From: Gemmatimonadota bacterium
GTDB lineage: Bacteria; Latescibacterota; UBA2968; UBA8231
Reading direction: 5' to 3'
Length of the DNA stretch: 64,000 nt
Assembly: GCA_009841115.1 (NCBI GenBank)
Contig: VXML01000095.1
Coordinates: 84,008 to 148,007, forward strand
Shown here: in pieces, positions 34,001-43,452 of the stretch
Layout of the letters: every line of letters starts with the position of its first letter
How positions within the stretch are numbered: the stretch's first letter is position 1
Notes under the pieces: model-generated
The model's input: the letters and a program-made list of their open reading frames with translations, nothing else
Told to the model about the DNA's origin: nothing
Databases searched by the model: none
Made by a program: the position numbers and the translations under genes

Positions 34001-36535
34001 CTATTCGTCTTGGGGCGGTCGCCGGACAAGTTGCTCGGCCAATAGGTCGAGAAAATAGGCCGACGGTCTATCTGCGGGATTCGCTTGGAGCGCGCGCTGG
34101 TAAGCCATTGCCGCGGCTCGGTCGCGGTTTTGCAGCCGCATGATATCCCCCTCTAGCGCGTGCTCGCCAGCCTTGAAATAGACCTCAATTTTTTCTCGTA
34201 CTATAGCAGAGGGCGTCGTCAACAGCGACAGGGCCGAGGTGCGGTGCGGTGCCAAATGCTCCAATACTTCCCACGAGCCGCTGCTGTAGCCCTTCGGGCT
34301 GACAAAGCTGATGTAGGGATGGTCGTCGGTGTTGAGAGGACCTTCTCCCACATAGCGCCGCAGGGCGACCTCGTCCATCACCAGAGTGTTCAAGAGCGCA
34401 AATGCGTTCCCCATGTCAATGTTCTCTAAGCTGCGATACACTCGCGGCGGTGTCATCTTCTCGTTGAGCATCTTCCAATCAATCGCCTGCGGCTGCATGG
34501 TCCCCACCATGATCGAGTAGTTGTTCGAGCGCCACAAGGTGGTGTGGGGAAAGACGTGCTGAAAGGTTCGCACGATGGTCTTGTAGTCGTCTGGCGGCAG
34601 GCCGTGAAAGGGCAGCCACTGGGCCATGATCCCGTCGGCACTCAGATGTGCCCGACACAACTCGTAAAATTCCTTTGTGTAGAGCACCCAGCTATCGGCG
34701 CTCGTCGGATGAGTGGCGTCTCCGGTGATGATCTGGTAGGTGTCGCGGCTGGAGAGGAGAAAATTGCGACCGTCGTCGATAACTAACTCGATATTCCACG
34801 CCGTCGGATTCTCGAGCACGTGGTGATTGAATTCGCCAAAGTGCAACCGGGCCGCGTCTATCACCTCCGGCACCAATTCGACGCAAGTAATGCGGCGCGG
34901 CTCGTACTGGGCTGCGCCCCCCAAGGCGATGCCGCCGCCCAAGGAGACGACCAAGACCTCTTGCGGATCGGGATGCAAGAGTAGGGGCAGATGGCCCAAT
35001 AGGCGGAAAATTTGCAGCGAACTGTAGTCGGTAGGCACCTGGCCGCCCCCATTGAGCGCCATTTTGCGGAAACCATCGGTTTGCTGTTCGACGGTGATGA
35101 CGCCTTCGGCCCCCTCTTGGTAAAACACCAGTTCTCGGTTGACCGCCGTCGGTTCCGCAATGCGTCGCAGTACATCCGAGGGTACTAGGACTAGCAGGAG
35201 TGCCAAACCCGCCGCCCCGCACCAGATCAGCCGCTTGCGTTGCTGGCTAACTAAGGCAAGGGTTAGGCCAACCAAGCCATTCAACGCGGCTAGTACCTTG
35301 ACGCTCCACTCGGTTCCGAGTAGCGGGATCAGCACAAACCCCGTCACAAAGGCCCCCCCAACAGCACCCAAGCTGTTGACTGCGCCGATGTCCCCTATGC
35401 CGCGCCCCAACCGTGCCAGTTGCCGCGTGTAGATTTGGCCGACCAGCGGAAAGATAACGCCCATCGCCACGGTCGGCAGCAACATGATGGAGACGGCCGT
35501 AAAAAACACGCCGGTTCGCGACACCCACCACGAATCCGCCCGCTGGATCGGCTCCACGAGGACGGATAAATGGGCAAAGGCCAACACGGACAGGGCACCG
35601 CACGCGCCGATCAAAAACTGGATCCCGACAAAAATCGAGAGCAAATCTGGCCGCCGCGTCAGCAGCCGACTGCCCAGCCATCCCCCCAAGGCCAGTCCAC
35701 TCAAAAAGGCCACCAAGACAATGCTGAACTCGTAGTGTGAGTTGAAGGAGAAACTCACCATCAACAGCCGCATCCACGCCACTTCGTAGCCTAGGGCGGC
35801 AAAACCGGAGATGGCAAAGCCGGCCAACACGCCCCACAGGATGCGGTCAGAGTGCGCGGTTTCTTTTGTTGCCGCCCCTTCATCGACGTCGACGGCTCGT
35901 TGCCCTCCCCACAGCCAAGCCGCGCCCGCGACCAAGAAATTCACCACGGCGATGGCTTGCGTCGTCCCCTGCAAACCCAGCCCTTCCATCAGTCCAAAGG
36001 TCGCCGCCAACACTCCGACGACTGCGCCCAGTGTGTTGATCGCATAGAGTTGTCCGACCCGACCGCCCAACCTGCCCAGCCGCCGCACCGCAAACTTGGC
36101 CATGACTGGTAGGGTGCCCCCCATCAGTGCCGTGGGGATCAGGAGCAAGGCAAAGCAGAGGCCGAAGCGGGCTAGGGAAAAGAGGTAGAAGTTCCCCTGT
36201 AATCCCACTAAAGCTCCGTAGGCATTGCCCAAATTCGCGCTGATGCTGGGAAAGAAAAGGGCGAAAAGACCGATGCCGACTTCTAGCGCGGCAAAAATCC
36301 GCAGGGGGTGCTTGCAGCGGTCGATGTACCGCCCCAAAACCCAGCTACCCAAGGCTAGGCCAGCCATGAAGGCGCTGAGCACGGTGCTAGTAGCTAGCAG
36401 GGTGGTGCCGAAGACCACGGTCAGCATCCGCGCCCACACTACCTGATAGACTAAGCTGCTGACTCCCGAAAAAAAGAACAGGACCAAGAGCGCCTTTTGT
36501 TCAGACTGCTCCAAGTCCCGATCGCGTTCTTCCAC
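34001..36535 (-). CDS. MFS-like membrane domain fused to spermidine-synthase-like domain, short TPR-like tail
   Basis: 844 residues. The N-terminal part to about 465 has two blocks of membrane helices resembling an MFS transporter (RYIDRCKHPLRIFAALEVGIG, GGTLPVMAKF, WLGSRLL). About residues 490-770 form a Rossmann methyltransferase-like domain of the spermidine synthase family: VVSLGGGIALGG (SAM-type loop, about 530), CVELVPEVIDAAR, and ITGDATHP where spermidine synthases have their catalytic Asp. The end is TPR-like (AAMAYQRALQANP). Such fusions are widespread but their product is unsettled. Polyamine synthesis should not be assumed, since the soluble enzymes have no membrane part. It is upstream of the DUF6785-type gene by five bases. 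Confidence 0.8.
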   Translation of the reverse strand: MEERDRDLEQSEQKALLVLFFFSGVSSLVYQVVWARMLTVVFGTTLLATSTVLSAFMAGLALGSWVLGRYIDRCKHPLRIFAALEVGIGLFALFFPSISANLGNAYGALVGLQGNFYLFSLARFGLCFALLLIPTALMGGTLPVMAKFAVRRLGRLGGRVGQLYAINTLGAVVGVLAATFGLMEGLGLQGTTQAIAVVNFLVAGAAWLWGGQRAVDVDEGAATKETAHSDRILWGVLAGFAISGFAALGYEVAWMRLLMVSFSFNSHYEFSIVLVAFLSGLALGGWLGSRLLTRRPDLLSIFVGIQFLIGACGALSVLAFAHLSVLVEPIQRADSWWVSRTGVFFTAVSIMLLPTVAMGVIFPLVGQIYTRQLARLGRGIGDIGAVNSLGAVGGAFVTGFVLIPLLGTEWSVKVLAALNGLVGLTLALVSQQRKRLIWCGAAGLALLLVLVPSDVLRRIAEPTAVNRELVFYQEGAEGVITVEQQTDGFRKMALNGGGQVPTDYSSLQIFRLLGHLPLLLHPDPQEVLVVSLGGGIALGGAAQYEPRRITCVELVPEVIDAARLHFGEFNHHVLENPTAWNIELVIDDGRNFLLSSRDTYQIITGDATHPTSADSWVLYTKEFYELCRAHLSADGIMAQWLPFHGLPPDDYKTIVRTFQHVFPHTTLWRSNNYSIMVGTMQPQAIDWKMLNEKMTPPRVYRSLENIDMGNAFALLNTLVMDEVALRRYVGEGPLNTDDHPYISFVSPKGYSSGSWEVLEHLAPHRTSALSLLTTPSAIVREKIEVYFKAGEHALEGDIMRLQNRDRAAAMAYQRALQANPADRPSAYFLDLLAEQLVRRPPQDE

Positions 36536-36593
36536 GCTGAATGCTCTTTTTAAGAAGTAATGTTACGCGCGAGTACGTTGATGCCGGGGTGCG

Positions 36594-36651
36594 CTTCGAC
36601 AAGCTCAGCGCCCTGCTTTGATCGGCGCAATACGGGCTGAGCTTGTCGAAG
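36594..36651. repeat. Inverted repeat with perfect 15-bp arms (REP-like)
   Basis: CTTCGACAAGCTCAG (36594-36608) is repeated in inverse at 36637-36651, with 28 bases between. It lies in the 156-base gap between two genes of the same strand. This arm sequence is of the kind found as dispersed palindromes in many environmental genomes. Confidence 0.7.
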
Positions 36652-36668
36652 CCCGCCAGCGGATGTAG

Positions 36669-36688
36669 GGGCGGTTCTCGAACCGCCC
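36669..36688 (-). terminator. GC-rich hairpin just after a stop codon
   Basis: GGGCGGTT (36669-36676) pairs with AACCGCCC (36681-36688) over a CTCG loop, starting four bases beyond the stop of the gene at 36692. No T-run follows on that strand. It belongs to the same GTAGGGGCG-prefixed class as the palindrome at 61972, so it may be a dispersed repeat that also slows transcription. Confidence 0.4.
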
Positions 36689-36691
36689 TTA

Positions 36692-38647
36692 CTATGGTTC
36701 CTCTATAGTGAGTCGCTGATTTGTCTGGATGGGGCCGTCCAAGGTCTGCTCCTGACCCGAGGGCCAGCGCACTGTTAGGCGATCCACCGCCGCTGTCTCT
36801 CCCAAGCCAAAGTAGAGTCCATAAACGCTCTGCGACAGATACCCCGACTGTCCATCCTGCACTTGGGTATATACCTGATCGCCGGCCTCCACCGCGACCA
36901 CCGCGCCCAACCCATCCCGATTCGACGACTTGCCCACTAGCACCACTTCCACATAGCGCACCGTCCGACGCTGACTCAGGTCGCTGAGCAAGACCAGCGG
37001 CACCCCATTGAATTCATTGGTCACAATGTCGAGATCGCCATCGCCCTCCACATCGAACAACGCCGACGAGCGCGTCCCCAAAGCACCGTACACCAGCAAG
37101 CCCCCTTCCTGCCCCTCGCAGCGCTTGTGCTTTAAATCCGCCTCGTCGCAGTCGAGGGCAAACCACGGCTGCGCGGTGCGATTGTCGCGTCGCGGCTCCA
37201 CACCTAACACAAACTCGCTGTCTAGGAAGCCGCGTCCTTGGTCGTTGAGCAAGACAGTGTTGATCCCATAGCGAAAGGGGTAATTCATGCTCGAAGCCAC
37301 GAACACATCCTGCCAGCCATCGGCGTTGAGATCGCCGCTGCTCAACCCCCACGGCCAATAATTTTCAGCACCGATTAGGTCGGAGATTTCTTCGAACTGC
37401 CCCCCGTCTAGGTGGTGGTAAAAGGCATTGCCGAAGATACTTAACCCCTCGCTGCGCAAAAAATCGTCTGGATATTGGATATACGACTTGATTTTTTCGT
37501 CCCAAGGCCCTACCGGCTGACTCATATCGGAGTGCATATCGGAGACGAAGAGATCCAGCCGACCGTCGTTGTCGTAGTCGAAGGCCTTGATTCCCATCGA
37601 ACCCCACGGCGTTTTGGGGAACACCTCGCGGCTCTTTTTAACGAAATGCTGCCCTGCCACATTCTCGTAGTAGGAGTCGTGCCCCTGCATGTTGAGTACG
37701 TAGAGGTCTTGCCAGCCGTCTCCGTTGAAATCCACCGGACTGGCGTCGCCCGACCAGCTCGAATCCGACAACCCCGCTTCGTGCGAGACGTCGGCGAAAA
37801 CCCGCTGCCCGAGATTCTTGAACAGTGTGCTCTGCTCGTAGCGCTCGGGCTTCAAATGCCCAGAGAAGGCGTCCTTGAAACCTCGGTAGTACTGATAGGT
37901 CGGCCCCGTCTCCAGTCGCGTTGGATCGACAGACGCCGTCCCCGTTTCGTCTTTGGTATAGATTCCCACATTGGTCACAAACAGATCCAGCAAGCCATCG
38001 TTATTGTAGTCGAAGAACTCACCGGACGACGAGTGCGCCTGCCAACCCGTGCCCGAATGCTCGGTTATATCCTCAAAGCGGCCAGCCCCGTCGTTGACCA
38101 AGAGCTGGTTGCCCAACCGCACGGCCGTGGCGTACAGATCGACATCGCCGTCGTTGTCAATGTCGCCAAACGACGCGCTCACCCCGATCCTATCGGCCAA
38201 CTCCAAACTCGGCGTGGTGTAATTTTCAAAGCGCGCCCCGCTGAGATTGCGCCAGAGCTGATTGCCTCCCACTTGGGTCGTAAAGTAGAGGTCGTAGAGA
38301 CCATCGCCATCCACGTCCCCCACGGCTAGCCCATTGCCATGATCGTAGTGGACCGGGATATGGTCCTTGGCTGAATCCTCTACCACTCTATTGCGAAATG
38401 TAATGCCGCTGGCTTTGAGTTGGTCGGTAAAGGAGAAGTCGCAAAAGACCTCGTAGGCTTGGGCCGCCTCCAATTGGGCTTGCTGGCGGGGCACCAACCA
38501 CGACGGGTCGACGATTGCGGCCGGTTCGGGAAAGGGCTTGAGAATTTTTGCCGATCTTGAGGTGTCAGATTCAGCGTGGGCGGTTTTTAAGGAAGTGAAC
38601 GCAAGAATACACAGCGCAAAGAGGAAAGCTGCCTGATAATTCGGCAT
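36692..38647 (-). CDS. FG-GAP/VCBS repeat protein with ASPIC/UnbV domain (CRTAC1-like)
   Basis: 651 residues. The signal peptide runs to about residue 25 (TAHA|ESD). A region of about 65 residues precedes the propeller. Propeller motifs include DVDGDGLYDLY, DIDNDGDVDLY, DYNNDGLLDLF, DFNGDGWQDLY and DYDNDGRLDLF. The ASPIC/UnbV end has QDGQSGYLSQSVYGLYFGLG and VRWPSGQEQTL. Two insertions carry Tyr-rich and Cys-containing loops (TYQYYRG; CDEADLKHKRCEGQ), not seen in the other four copies here. It is divergent from the pentapeptide/FG-GAP gene at 38821, making a head-to-head pair. Probably exported; function not established. Confidence 0.85.
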   Translation of the reverse strand: MPNYQAAFLFALCILAFTSLKTAHAESDTSRSAKILKPFPEPAAIVDPSWLVPRQQAQLEAAQAYEVFCDFSFTDQLKASGITFRNRVVEDSAKDHIPVHYDHGNGLAVGDVDGDGLYDLYFTTQVGGNQLWRNLSGARFENYTTPSLELADRIGVSASFGDIDNDGDVDLYATAVRLGNQLLVNDGAGRFEDITEHSGTGWQAHSSSGEFFDYNNDGLLDLFVTNVGIYTKDETGTASVDPTRLETGPTYQYYRGFKDAFSGHLKPERYEQSTLFKNLGQRVFADVSHEAGLSDSSWSGDASPVDFNGDGWQDLYVLNMQGHDSYYENVAGQHFVKKSREVFPKTPWGSMGIKAFDYDNDGRLDLFVSDMHSDMSQPVGPWDEKIKSYIQYPDDFLRSEGLSIFGNAFYHHLDGGQFEEISDLIGAENYWPWGLSSGDLNADGWQDVFVASSMNYPFRYGINTVLLNDQGRGFLDSEFVLGVEPRRDNRTAQPWFALDCDEADLKHKRCEGQEGGLLVYGALGTRSSALFDVEGDGDLDIVTNEFNGVPLVLLSDLSQRRTVRYVEVVLVGKSSNRDGLGAVVAVEAGDQVYTQVQDGQSGYLSQSVYGLYFGLGETAAVDRLTVRWPSGQEQTLDGPIQTNQRLTIEEP

Positions 38648-38820
38648 GGTCTATATTTTCGACGTATTTGGGCGTTTATGAGAGTGATTTTGCGTTGAGA
38701 TGGGCGTTAAAAAAAGTAGCATGTACTCCTTATGTCAAGCGATTGTGCCTTGCCGCCCCGGCCTTGTGTCGGATATTATGGACTCCCGCAGAAAGCCAAA
38801 GTCCTGAGCTTACGCAAACC

Positions 38821-41391
38821 ATGGTCTTCTACTCATCGGTCCATCGTCTTTTCTTGCTATTCGCAATGGTTTCTCTACCCGCGATGGCCCAATACGAAGT
38901 GACCATAGAAGGCAAAGCCTATCAACTCATCCTCGCCCGCGACCTCGCCGCAGCAATCCAACAAGCCCCTGCCGACACCACACTCGAATACAATCGCATT
39001 GTGGTGCAGGGGCCGCTTGAATTGACCGGCGACACCCTGCGCGCGGCGCTCGCCTTTGAGGACGTGCGTTTTACCAATCCCGTGGTCTTAGAACGCGCCG
39101 TTTTTCTACAACCGATGCGCTTTGCTCGCGCCCACTTTCAACAGGGTATCTCCCTGCTGGAAACCCGCTTCGGAGGTGGATTTTCCTGCCGCGACTGCCG
39201 CGTAGTGGGCACGGCTAATTGCAAACGGACTGTGTTTGCCGACGAAGTAGATTTTTCGGCCACCCAGTTTTCCGGCGCGGCCTTTTTTCAGCAGACCGAC
39301 TTTGGCGGCGAAACTACCTTTGAACGTACGCAATTTGAAGACGCGACCTATTTCGATCAGACTGAGTTCGCTCGCTCCACTTCTTTTCAGGATGCTTTCT
39401 TTGCGGATTTGGCCTCTTTCAAAGGAGCGGCGTGGCAATCGACCGTTTCCTTTGCCGGCGCTCGCTTTGGTGAGGACGCCCTGTTCGCGCAAAGCCGCTT
39501 TGCGGGAGCCGCTGTGTTCACTGCGGCCTACTTCCGCAGCGCAGCCCATTTCGAGCGCGCCGATTTCTCCGCTACGGCCTCCTTCCGCCGCATCGTCTTT
39601 GCAGGTCCGGCCCGGTTTGGAGATGCCCACTTTCGCACGTCAGCGTTCTTTGTCGATAGCCGCTTCAAACAGGAGGCCGCCTTTGCTGGCGTGACCTTTG
39701 CCCAGCCTTTTCGCCCCGATGCCCACTTTAGTGTTGCTCCCGACTTAGCCGATGTGACCGCTCCTTCCATAGACCTAACGAAACCCGAGGCCAAAGCCCG
39801 CTCGGTTCCACTGCCAGACACTACCGACCCTAGTTGCAACCCCATTCAATTGGTCGATATAACCCAAGCGGCTGGTATAGACTTTAAGCACTACAACGGC
39901 TTTTCGGGCGAATACTACTACGTCGAAACCTTTGGTTCCGGGGCGGCTTTCCTCGACGTTGACGGCGATGGCTGGCTCGATCTCTATCTGGTCAACGGCG
40001 CACCCCTAATCGGCGAGCGCCCCGATCCGATTCCCACCAATCGCCTGTACCACAACATTGGCACTGGTCGCTTCGCCGATGTGACGGCAGCCTCGGGAGC
40101 CGGGCACACCGGATACGGCATGGGCTGTGCGGCTGCTGATTACGATGGGGATGGAGACGTGGATCTCTACGTGACCAACGTTGGCCCCAACCTCTTGTTG
40201 CGCAACGAGGGAGGCGGGCGCTTTGCCGACGCGACCGCCGCCGTGGGTGGGGCCGATGCCCGATGGGGTACTAGTTGCGGCTTTCTAGATTACGACCTTG
40301 ATGGCGATTTGGATCTTTACGCGACCAATTACGTGGAGTTTGACCCGCAGAACAATATCGTCTGTGCCGAGGGCGGCATCCGCTCCTATTGCGAGCCGAA
40401 GTTCTACGAGCCGGTAGGCGATGTGCTCTACCGCAACGAAGACGGCCAATTCCGCGATGTGACGTTGGAAATGGGAATCATCCACAAGGGGCGCGGCTTG
40501 GGCGTGGCCTTCGCGGATTACGATCTAGACGGCGACACCGACGTGTACGTGGCCAACGACGGCACGATGAACTTCCTCTACCAAAACCAAGGGAATCACT
40601 TTGCCGAGGTCGGCCTCTACGCCGGAGGGCGCTACAACGAGGACGGCTTGGCCGAAGCTGGCATGGGGGTGGAATTCGGGGATTGGGACAACGACGGGTT
40701 GCAAGATATTTTTGTGACCAACTTCGCCCAGGAGACCAATACCTTGTACGGCAATGATGGGCAGGGGCAATTCTACGACATCACCCAACGCGCCGGCTTG
40801 GCTGAGTATAGCTACAAACCGCTGGGCTTTGGCACTAATTTTTTCGACTACGACAATGACGGCGACCTAGACCTGTTTGTCGCCAATGGCCACGTCATGG
40901 ACAAAATCACCCAAGTACACCCCGACCATGCCTATCCGCAACCCAATCAGGTGCTCTGCAACCAGCGGGGGAGCCGCTTTGTCGATGTCTCTGCTAGGCT
41001 AGGCTCCGCGCTCGCGGTGGCGGCGGTAAGCCGCGCTTCGGCCACGGCCGACTACGACAACGATGGAGACCTCGACCTGCTAGTGACCAATGTTGCCGCC
41101 GTCCCCAACCTGCTGCGCAACGACGGGGGCAACCGGCAGCACTGGTTGACGATTCAGTTGGGGAACACCGCGCAGCACGCTCGCGTCGCCGTGACGGCCG
41201 GTGGGCAGCGCCAAGTTAAGGAGCGTCAGTCGGGCGGTAGTTATCTTGCGAGTAGCGATCCCCGTCTTCATTTTGGCCTAGGAGAGGCCACCGAGGCCAC
41301 AGTCGAAATCCGCTGGCCCGACGGCACGTTGCAGACAATGGAAGGGGTGGCGGCCAATCAGATCCTGCACATAATTCAATCCAAACCCTGA
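38821..41391 (+). CDS. Exported fusion: pentapeptide-like repeats plus FG-GAP propeller and ASPIC/UnbV domain
   Basis: 856 residues from ATG 38821, where a signal peptide ending AMA|QYEV begins; the frame is open from 38668 but that part lacks export features. Residues about 75-295 are a run of five-residue repeats with Phe in the central place (FSATQ FSGAA FFQQT DFGGE TTFER), the pattern of pentapeptide-repeat right-handed beta-helices. Residues about 345-770 are the FG-GAP propeller (DVDGDGWLDLY, DYDGDGDVDLY, DYDLDGDLDLY). The last 75 are ASPIC/UnbV (KERQSGGSYLASSDPRLHFG). The C-terminal part is a close paralogue of the protein at 11687, so the helix was probably added. Possibly a cell-surface stalk. 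A TPR lipoprotein follows 16 bases later. Confidence 0.8.
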   Translation: MVFYSSVHRLFLLFAMVSLPAMAQYEVTIEGKAYQLILARDLAAAIQQAPADTTLEYNRIVVQGPLELTGDTLRAALAFEDVRFTNPVVLERAVFLQPMRFARAHFQQGISLLETRFGGGFSCRDCRVVGTANCKRTVFADEVDFSATQFSGAAFFQQTDFGGETTFERTQFEDATYFDQTEFARSTSFQDAFFADLASFKGAAWQSTVSFAGARFGEDALFAQSRFAGAAVFTAAYFRSAAHFERADFSATASFRRIVFAGPARFGDAHFRTSAFFVDSRFKQEAAFAGVTFAQPFRPDAHFSVAPDLADVTAPSIDLTKPEAKARSVPLPDTTDPSCNPIQLVDITQAAGIDFKHYNGFSGEYYYVETFGSGAAFLDVDGDGWLDLYLVNGAPLIGERPDPIPTNRLYHNIGTGRFADVTAASGAGHTGYGMGCAAADYDGDGDVDLYVTNVGPNLLLRNEGGGRFADATAAVGGADARWGTSCGFLDYDLDGDLDLYATNYVEFDPQNNIVCAEGGIRSYCEPKFYEPVGDVLYRNEDGQFRDVTLEMGIIHKGRGLGVAFADYDLDGDTDVYVANDGTMNFLYQNQGNHFAEVGLYAGGRYNEDGLAEAGMGVEFGDWDNDGLQDIFVTNFAQETNTLYGNDGQGQFYDITQRAGLAEYSYKPLGFGTNFFDYDNDGDLDLFVANGHVMDKITQVHPDHAYPQPNQVLCNQRGSRFVDVSARLGSALAVAAVSRASATADYDNDGDLDLLVTNVAAVPNLLRNDGGNRQHWLTIQLGNTAQHARVAVTAGGQRQVKERQSGGSYLASSDPRLHFGLGEATEATVEIRWPDGTLQTMEGVAANQILHIIQSKP

Positions 41392-41407
41392 TGCCAAGAA
41401 GTTGCAA

Positions 41408-43393
41408 ATGATCACCAACTCCCTCGTACCACGACCGCTATACGGCCTCTTCGCTGTCCTCCTAATTCTGGGAGCGGCCTGCTCCCAAGACCCCGATGAC
41501 GACTCCTTAGAAAAGCACCTCCGCCTCACCCGCCAAAATCCCACTGCGCCACCCGCGTACTACAATTTGGCCGTAGCCTATACGCAAGTTGGCCGCTACG
41601 ACGAAGCCCAGCAAAACTATGCCAAAGCCCTCGACCTCGATCCAAACTACGCCCTCGCCCACGATGGCTTGGGGCTTTTGGCCCAGCGGCGCGGAGCCTT
41701 GGACGAAGCCGCGGCCCACTTTCAAAAAGCCCTTGACCTCGACTCCACCTTGGCTGCGACGAGCAATAATCTGGGCAATATTCACTACCAAGAAGGAGCC
41801 TTGGAAAAAGCCGTCGTCGCGTATCAAGCGGCCGTGCGCCAAGCCCCAGGGGACATCGCGTTCTACATCAATCTCGCCCGAGCTCTGCGCGACCTGCGAG
41901 AATTTGACCAAGCAGTGGCCGTCTTGTTGCGGGCCGTTGATCGCGACCCATTTTCCCGGGAAGTTCACGCGGCCTTGGGTCATCTTTACGCCGAAGATTT
42001 GCGCGTTGAAGATGCGGTGGCCGCCTATGGCGAGGCCCTCCGCATTGCGCCCAGTGCCGACCTCCACATCCGCTTGGGAGATGTCTATACTCGCGTTGAA
42101 AAACTGGACGAGGCGGTGCGCGAATACGAAAGCGCCTTGGAGTTGGACCAAGATAATGCCGAAGCTCGTTACAAGTTGGGGGCTATCTATGCCACCCAGC
42201 AGCGCATTCCCGAAGCAGTGGCTTTAGCCGAAAAAGCCGTCGCACTAGATTCGACCCAGACGGCGGCCTTGCAGCTTTTGGCGCGACTGTATGTCAACCA
42301 AGGTTTTTACGACAAGGCCGAAAGAGCACTGATGCAAGCCATTGAAACTGATCCCAGCTTGATGGAAGCCCGCAGCGAACTAGGGGCGCTCTACATCCGC
42401 CAAACTCAGTACCAAAAAGCCGAAGCGGTCTTAAAAGAAGCCGTGGAAAAGGATCCACAGCACGGCGAATCTTGGCGTCAGTTGGGTCTGCTCTATAGCG
42501 ATTTGAATCGCCCCGAGGAAGCGGCCAAGATGCTGCACCAAGTTCTCGCCATTAATCCCTTACATCCGGAAGCCCTCTACAACTTAGCTAACGCTCTCCT
42601 TGCTCTTGGGCAAACGACCGAGGCAGAGCACCTACAAAACCGTTTTGAACGCCTTGGACGTCTTCACGACCACATCAATCAGCTACAGCAGACGCTCGAC
42701 GCTACTCCGGCCAACATAGCTGCCCGCTTGCGTCTGGCGCGTGCTTACTTAGCGCTTCGGCAGTGGGAAAAGGCCGAAGCCCAGTACCGGTCGCTGCTTT
42801 CTGTTGCACCCACCCATCTGGAGGCGCGCCTCCAGCTAAGTGGCCTCTACGCCCAGCACGGCAAGCTCGCTAGGGCACTGCGGGTGTGCGAAGAGGCCCT
42901 AGCGCACAGTCCCCCGGACTCGGCCCTCTATAAAATTTACTTTGCGCTCGGTCATCTCTACCACGCACAGGGCCGTATTGAGGAGGCCGAGGCCGCCTTA
43001 GAGCGCACGTTGGCCTTAGCGCCTACTCACGCCCAAGCCTATAACAATTTGGGCAATCTCTACCTAGAAAAGAACGATCTCCAACAGGCGGAGACGGCTT
43101 ACCAAAAGGCGCTTGAAGTAGCGCCCGACTTTGCCGAGGCCCATTACAACTTGGGCCACCTCTATGCCCAACAGAAGGCCCATGCCAAGGCAGAGCGCCA
43201 GTACCAAGCCGCTCTGCGTGTGGATTCTACTTACGCCAGAGCGCATTATGCACTTGGCGTTCTCTACCAAGAGTCGGCGCAGCCTCGCCAAGCCGTCCGC
43301 GCGTACAAGCATTTTCTCGCGCAGTGGCGGGGCGATCCCCGCCTAATCCAATCTGCTCAAGAGGCGTTAGCACAACTGGCAGATTTCCAGTAG
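41408..43393 (+). CDS. TPR-repeat lipoprotein
   Basis: 661 residues from ATG 41408; TTG 41402 is possible. The signal ends LGAAC|SQDP, a good lipobox, with acidic residues right after the Cys. About eighteen tetratricopeptide repeats follow (AYYNLAVAYTQVGRYDEA, AYNNLGNLYLEKNDLQQA, AHYNLGHLYAQQKAHAKA), with one break near 410-440. It is probably anchored on the periplasmic side of a membrane and acts as a binding scaffold. It directly follows the pentapeptide/FG-GAP gene in a likely operon, mirroring the TPR plus FG-GAP pair at 10070-13306. It is longer than that homologue and lacks its mid-protein linker sequence. Confidence 0.85.
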   Translation: MITNSLVPRPLYGLFAVLLILGAACSQDPDDDSLEKHLRLTRQNPTAPPAYYNLAVAYTQVGRYDEAQQNYAKALDLDPNYALAHDGLGLLAQRRGALDEAAAHFQKALDLDSTLAATSNNLGNIHYQEGALEKAVVAYQAAVRQAPGDIAFYINLARALRDLREFDQAVAVLLRAVDRDPFSREVHAALGHLYAEDLRVEDAVAAYGEALRIAPSADLHIRLGDVYTRVEKLDEAVREYESALELDQDNAEARYKLGAIYATQQRIPEAVALAEKAVALDSTQTAALQLLARLYVNQGFYDKAERALMQAIETDPSLMEARSELGALYIRQTQYQKAEAVLKEAVEKDPQHGESWRQLGLLYSDLNRPEEAAKMLHQVLAINPLHPEALYNLANALLALGQTTEAEHLQNRFERLGRLHDHINQLQQTLDATPANIAARLRLARAYLALRQWEKAEAQYRSLLSVAPTHLEARLQLSGLYAQHGKLARALRVCEEALAHSPPDSALYKIYFALGHLYHAQGRIEEAEAALERTLALAPTHAQAYNNLGNLYLEKNDLQQAETAYQKALEVAPDFAEAHYNLGHLYAQQKAHAKAERQYQAALRVDSTYARAHYALGVLYQESAQPRQAVRAYKHFLAQWRGDPRLIQSAQEALAQLADFQ

Positions 43394-43452
43394 AGCAGGT
43401 CCATAGATAGCGGTCATTCCACGACCGCGCTACATTGTTGCAACGAGGAGAA

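Noticed and set aside
34001..36535. Calling the gene a spermidine synthase (speE)
   Set aside because: The membrane fusion class has no proven polyamine role, so I kept a domain-level name.
38668..38820. N-terminal extension of the pentapeptide/FG-GAP protein
   Set aside because: The signal peptide starts at ATG 38821; upstream residues show no export or family feature.
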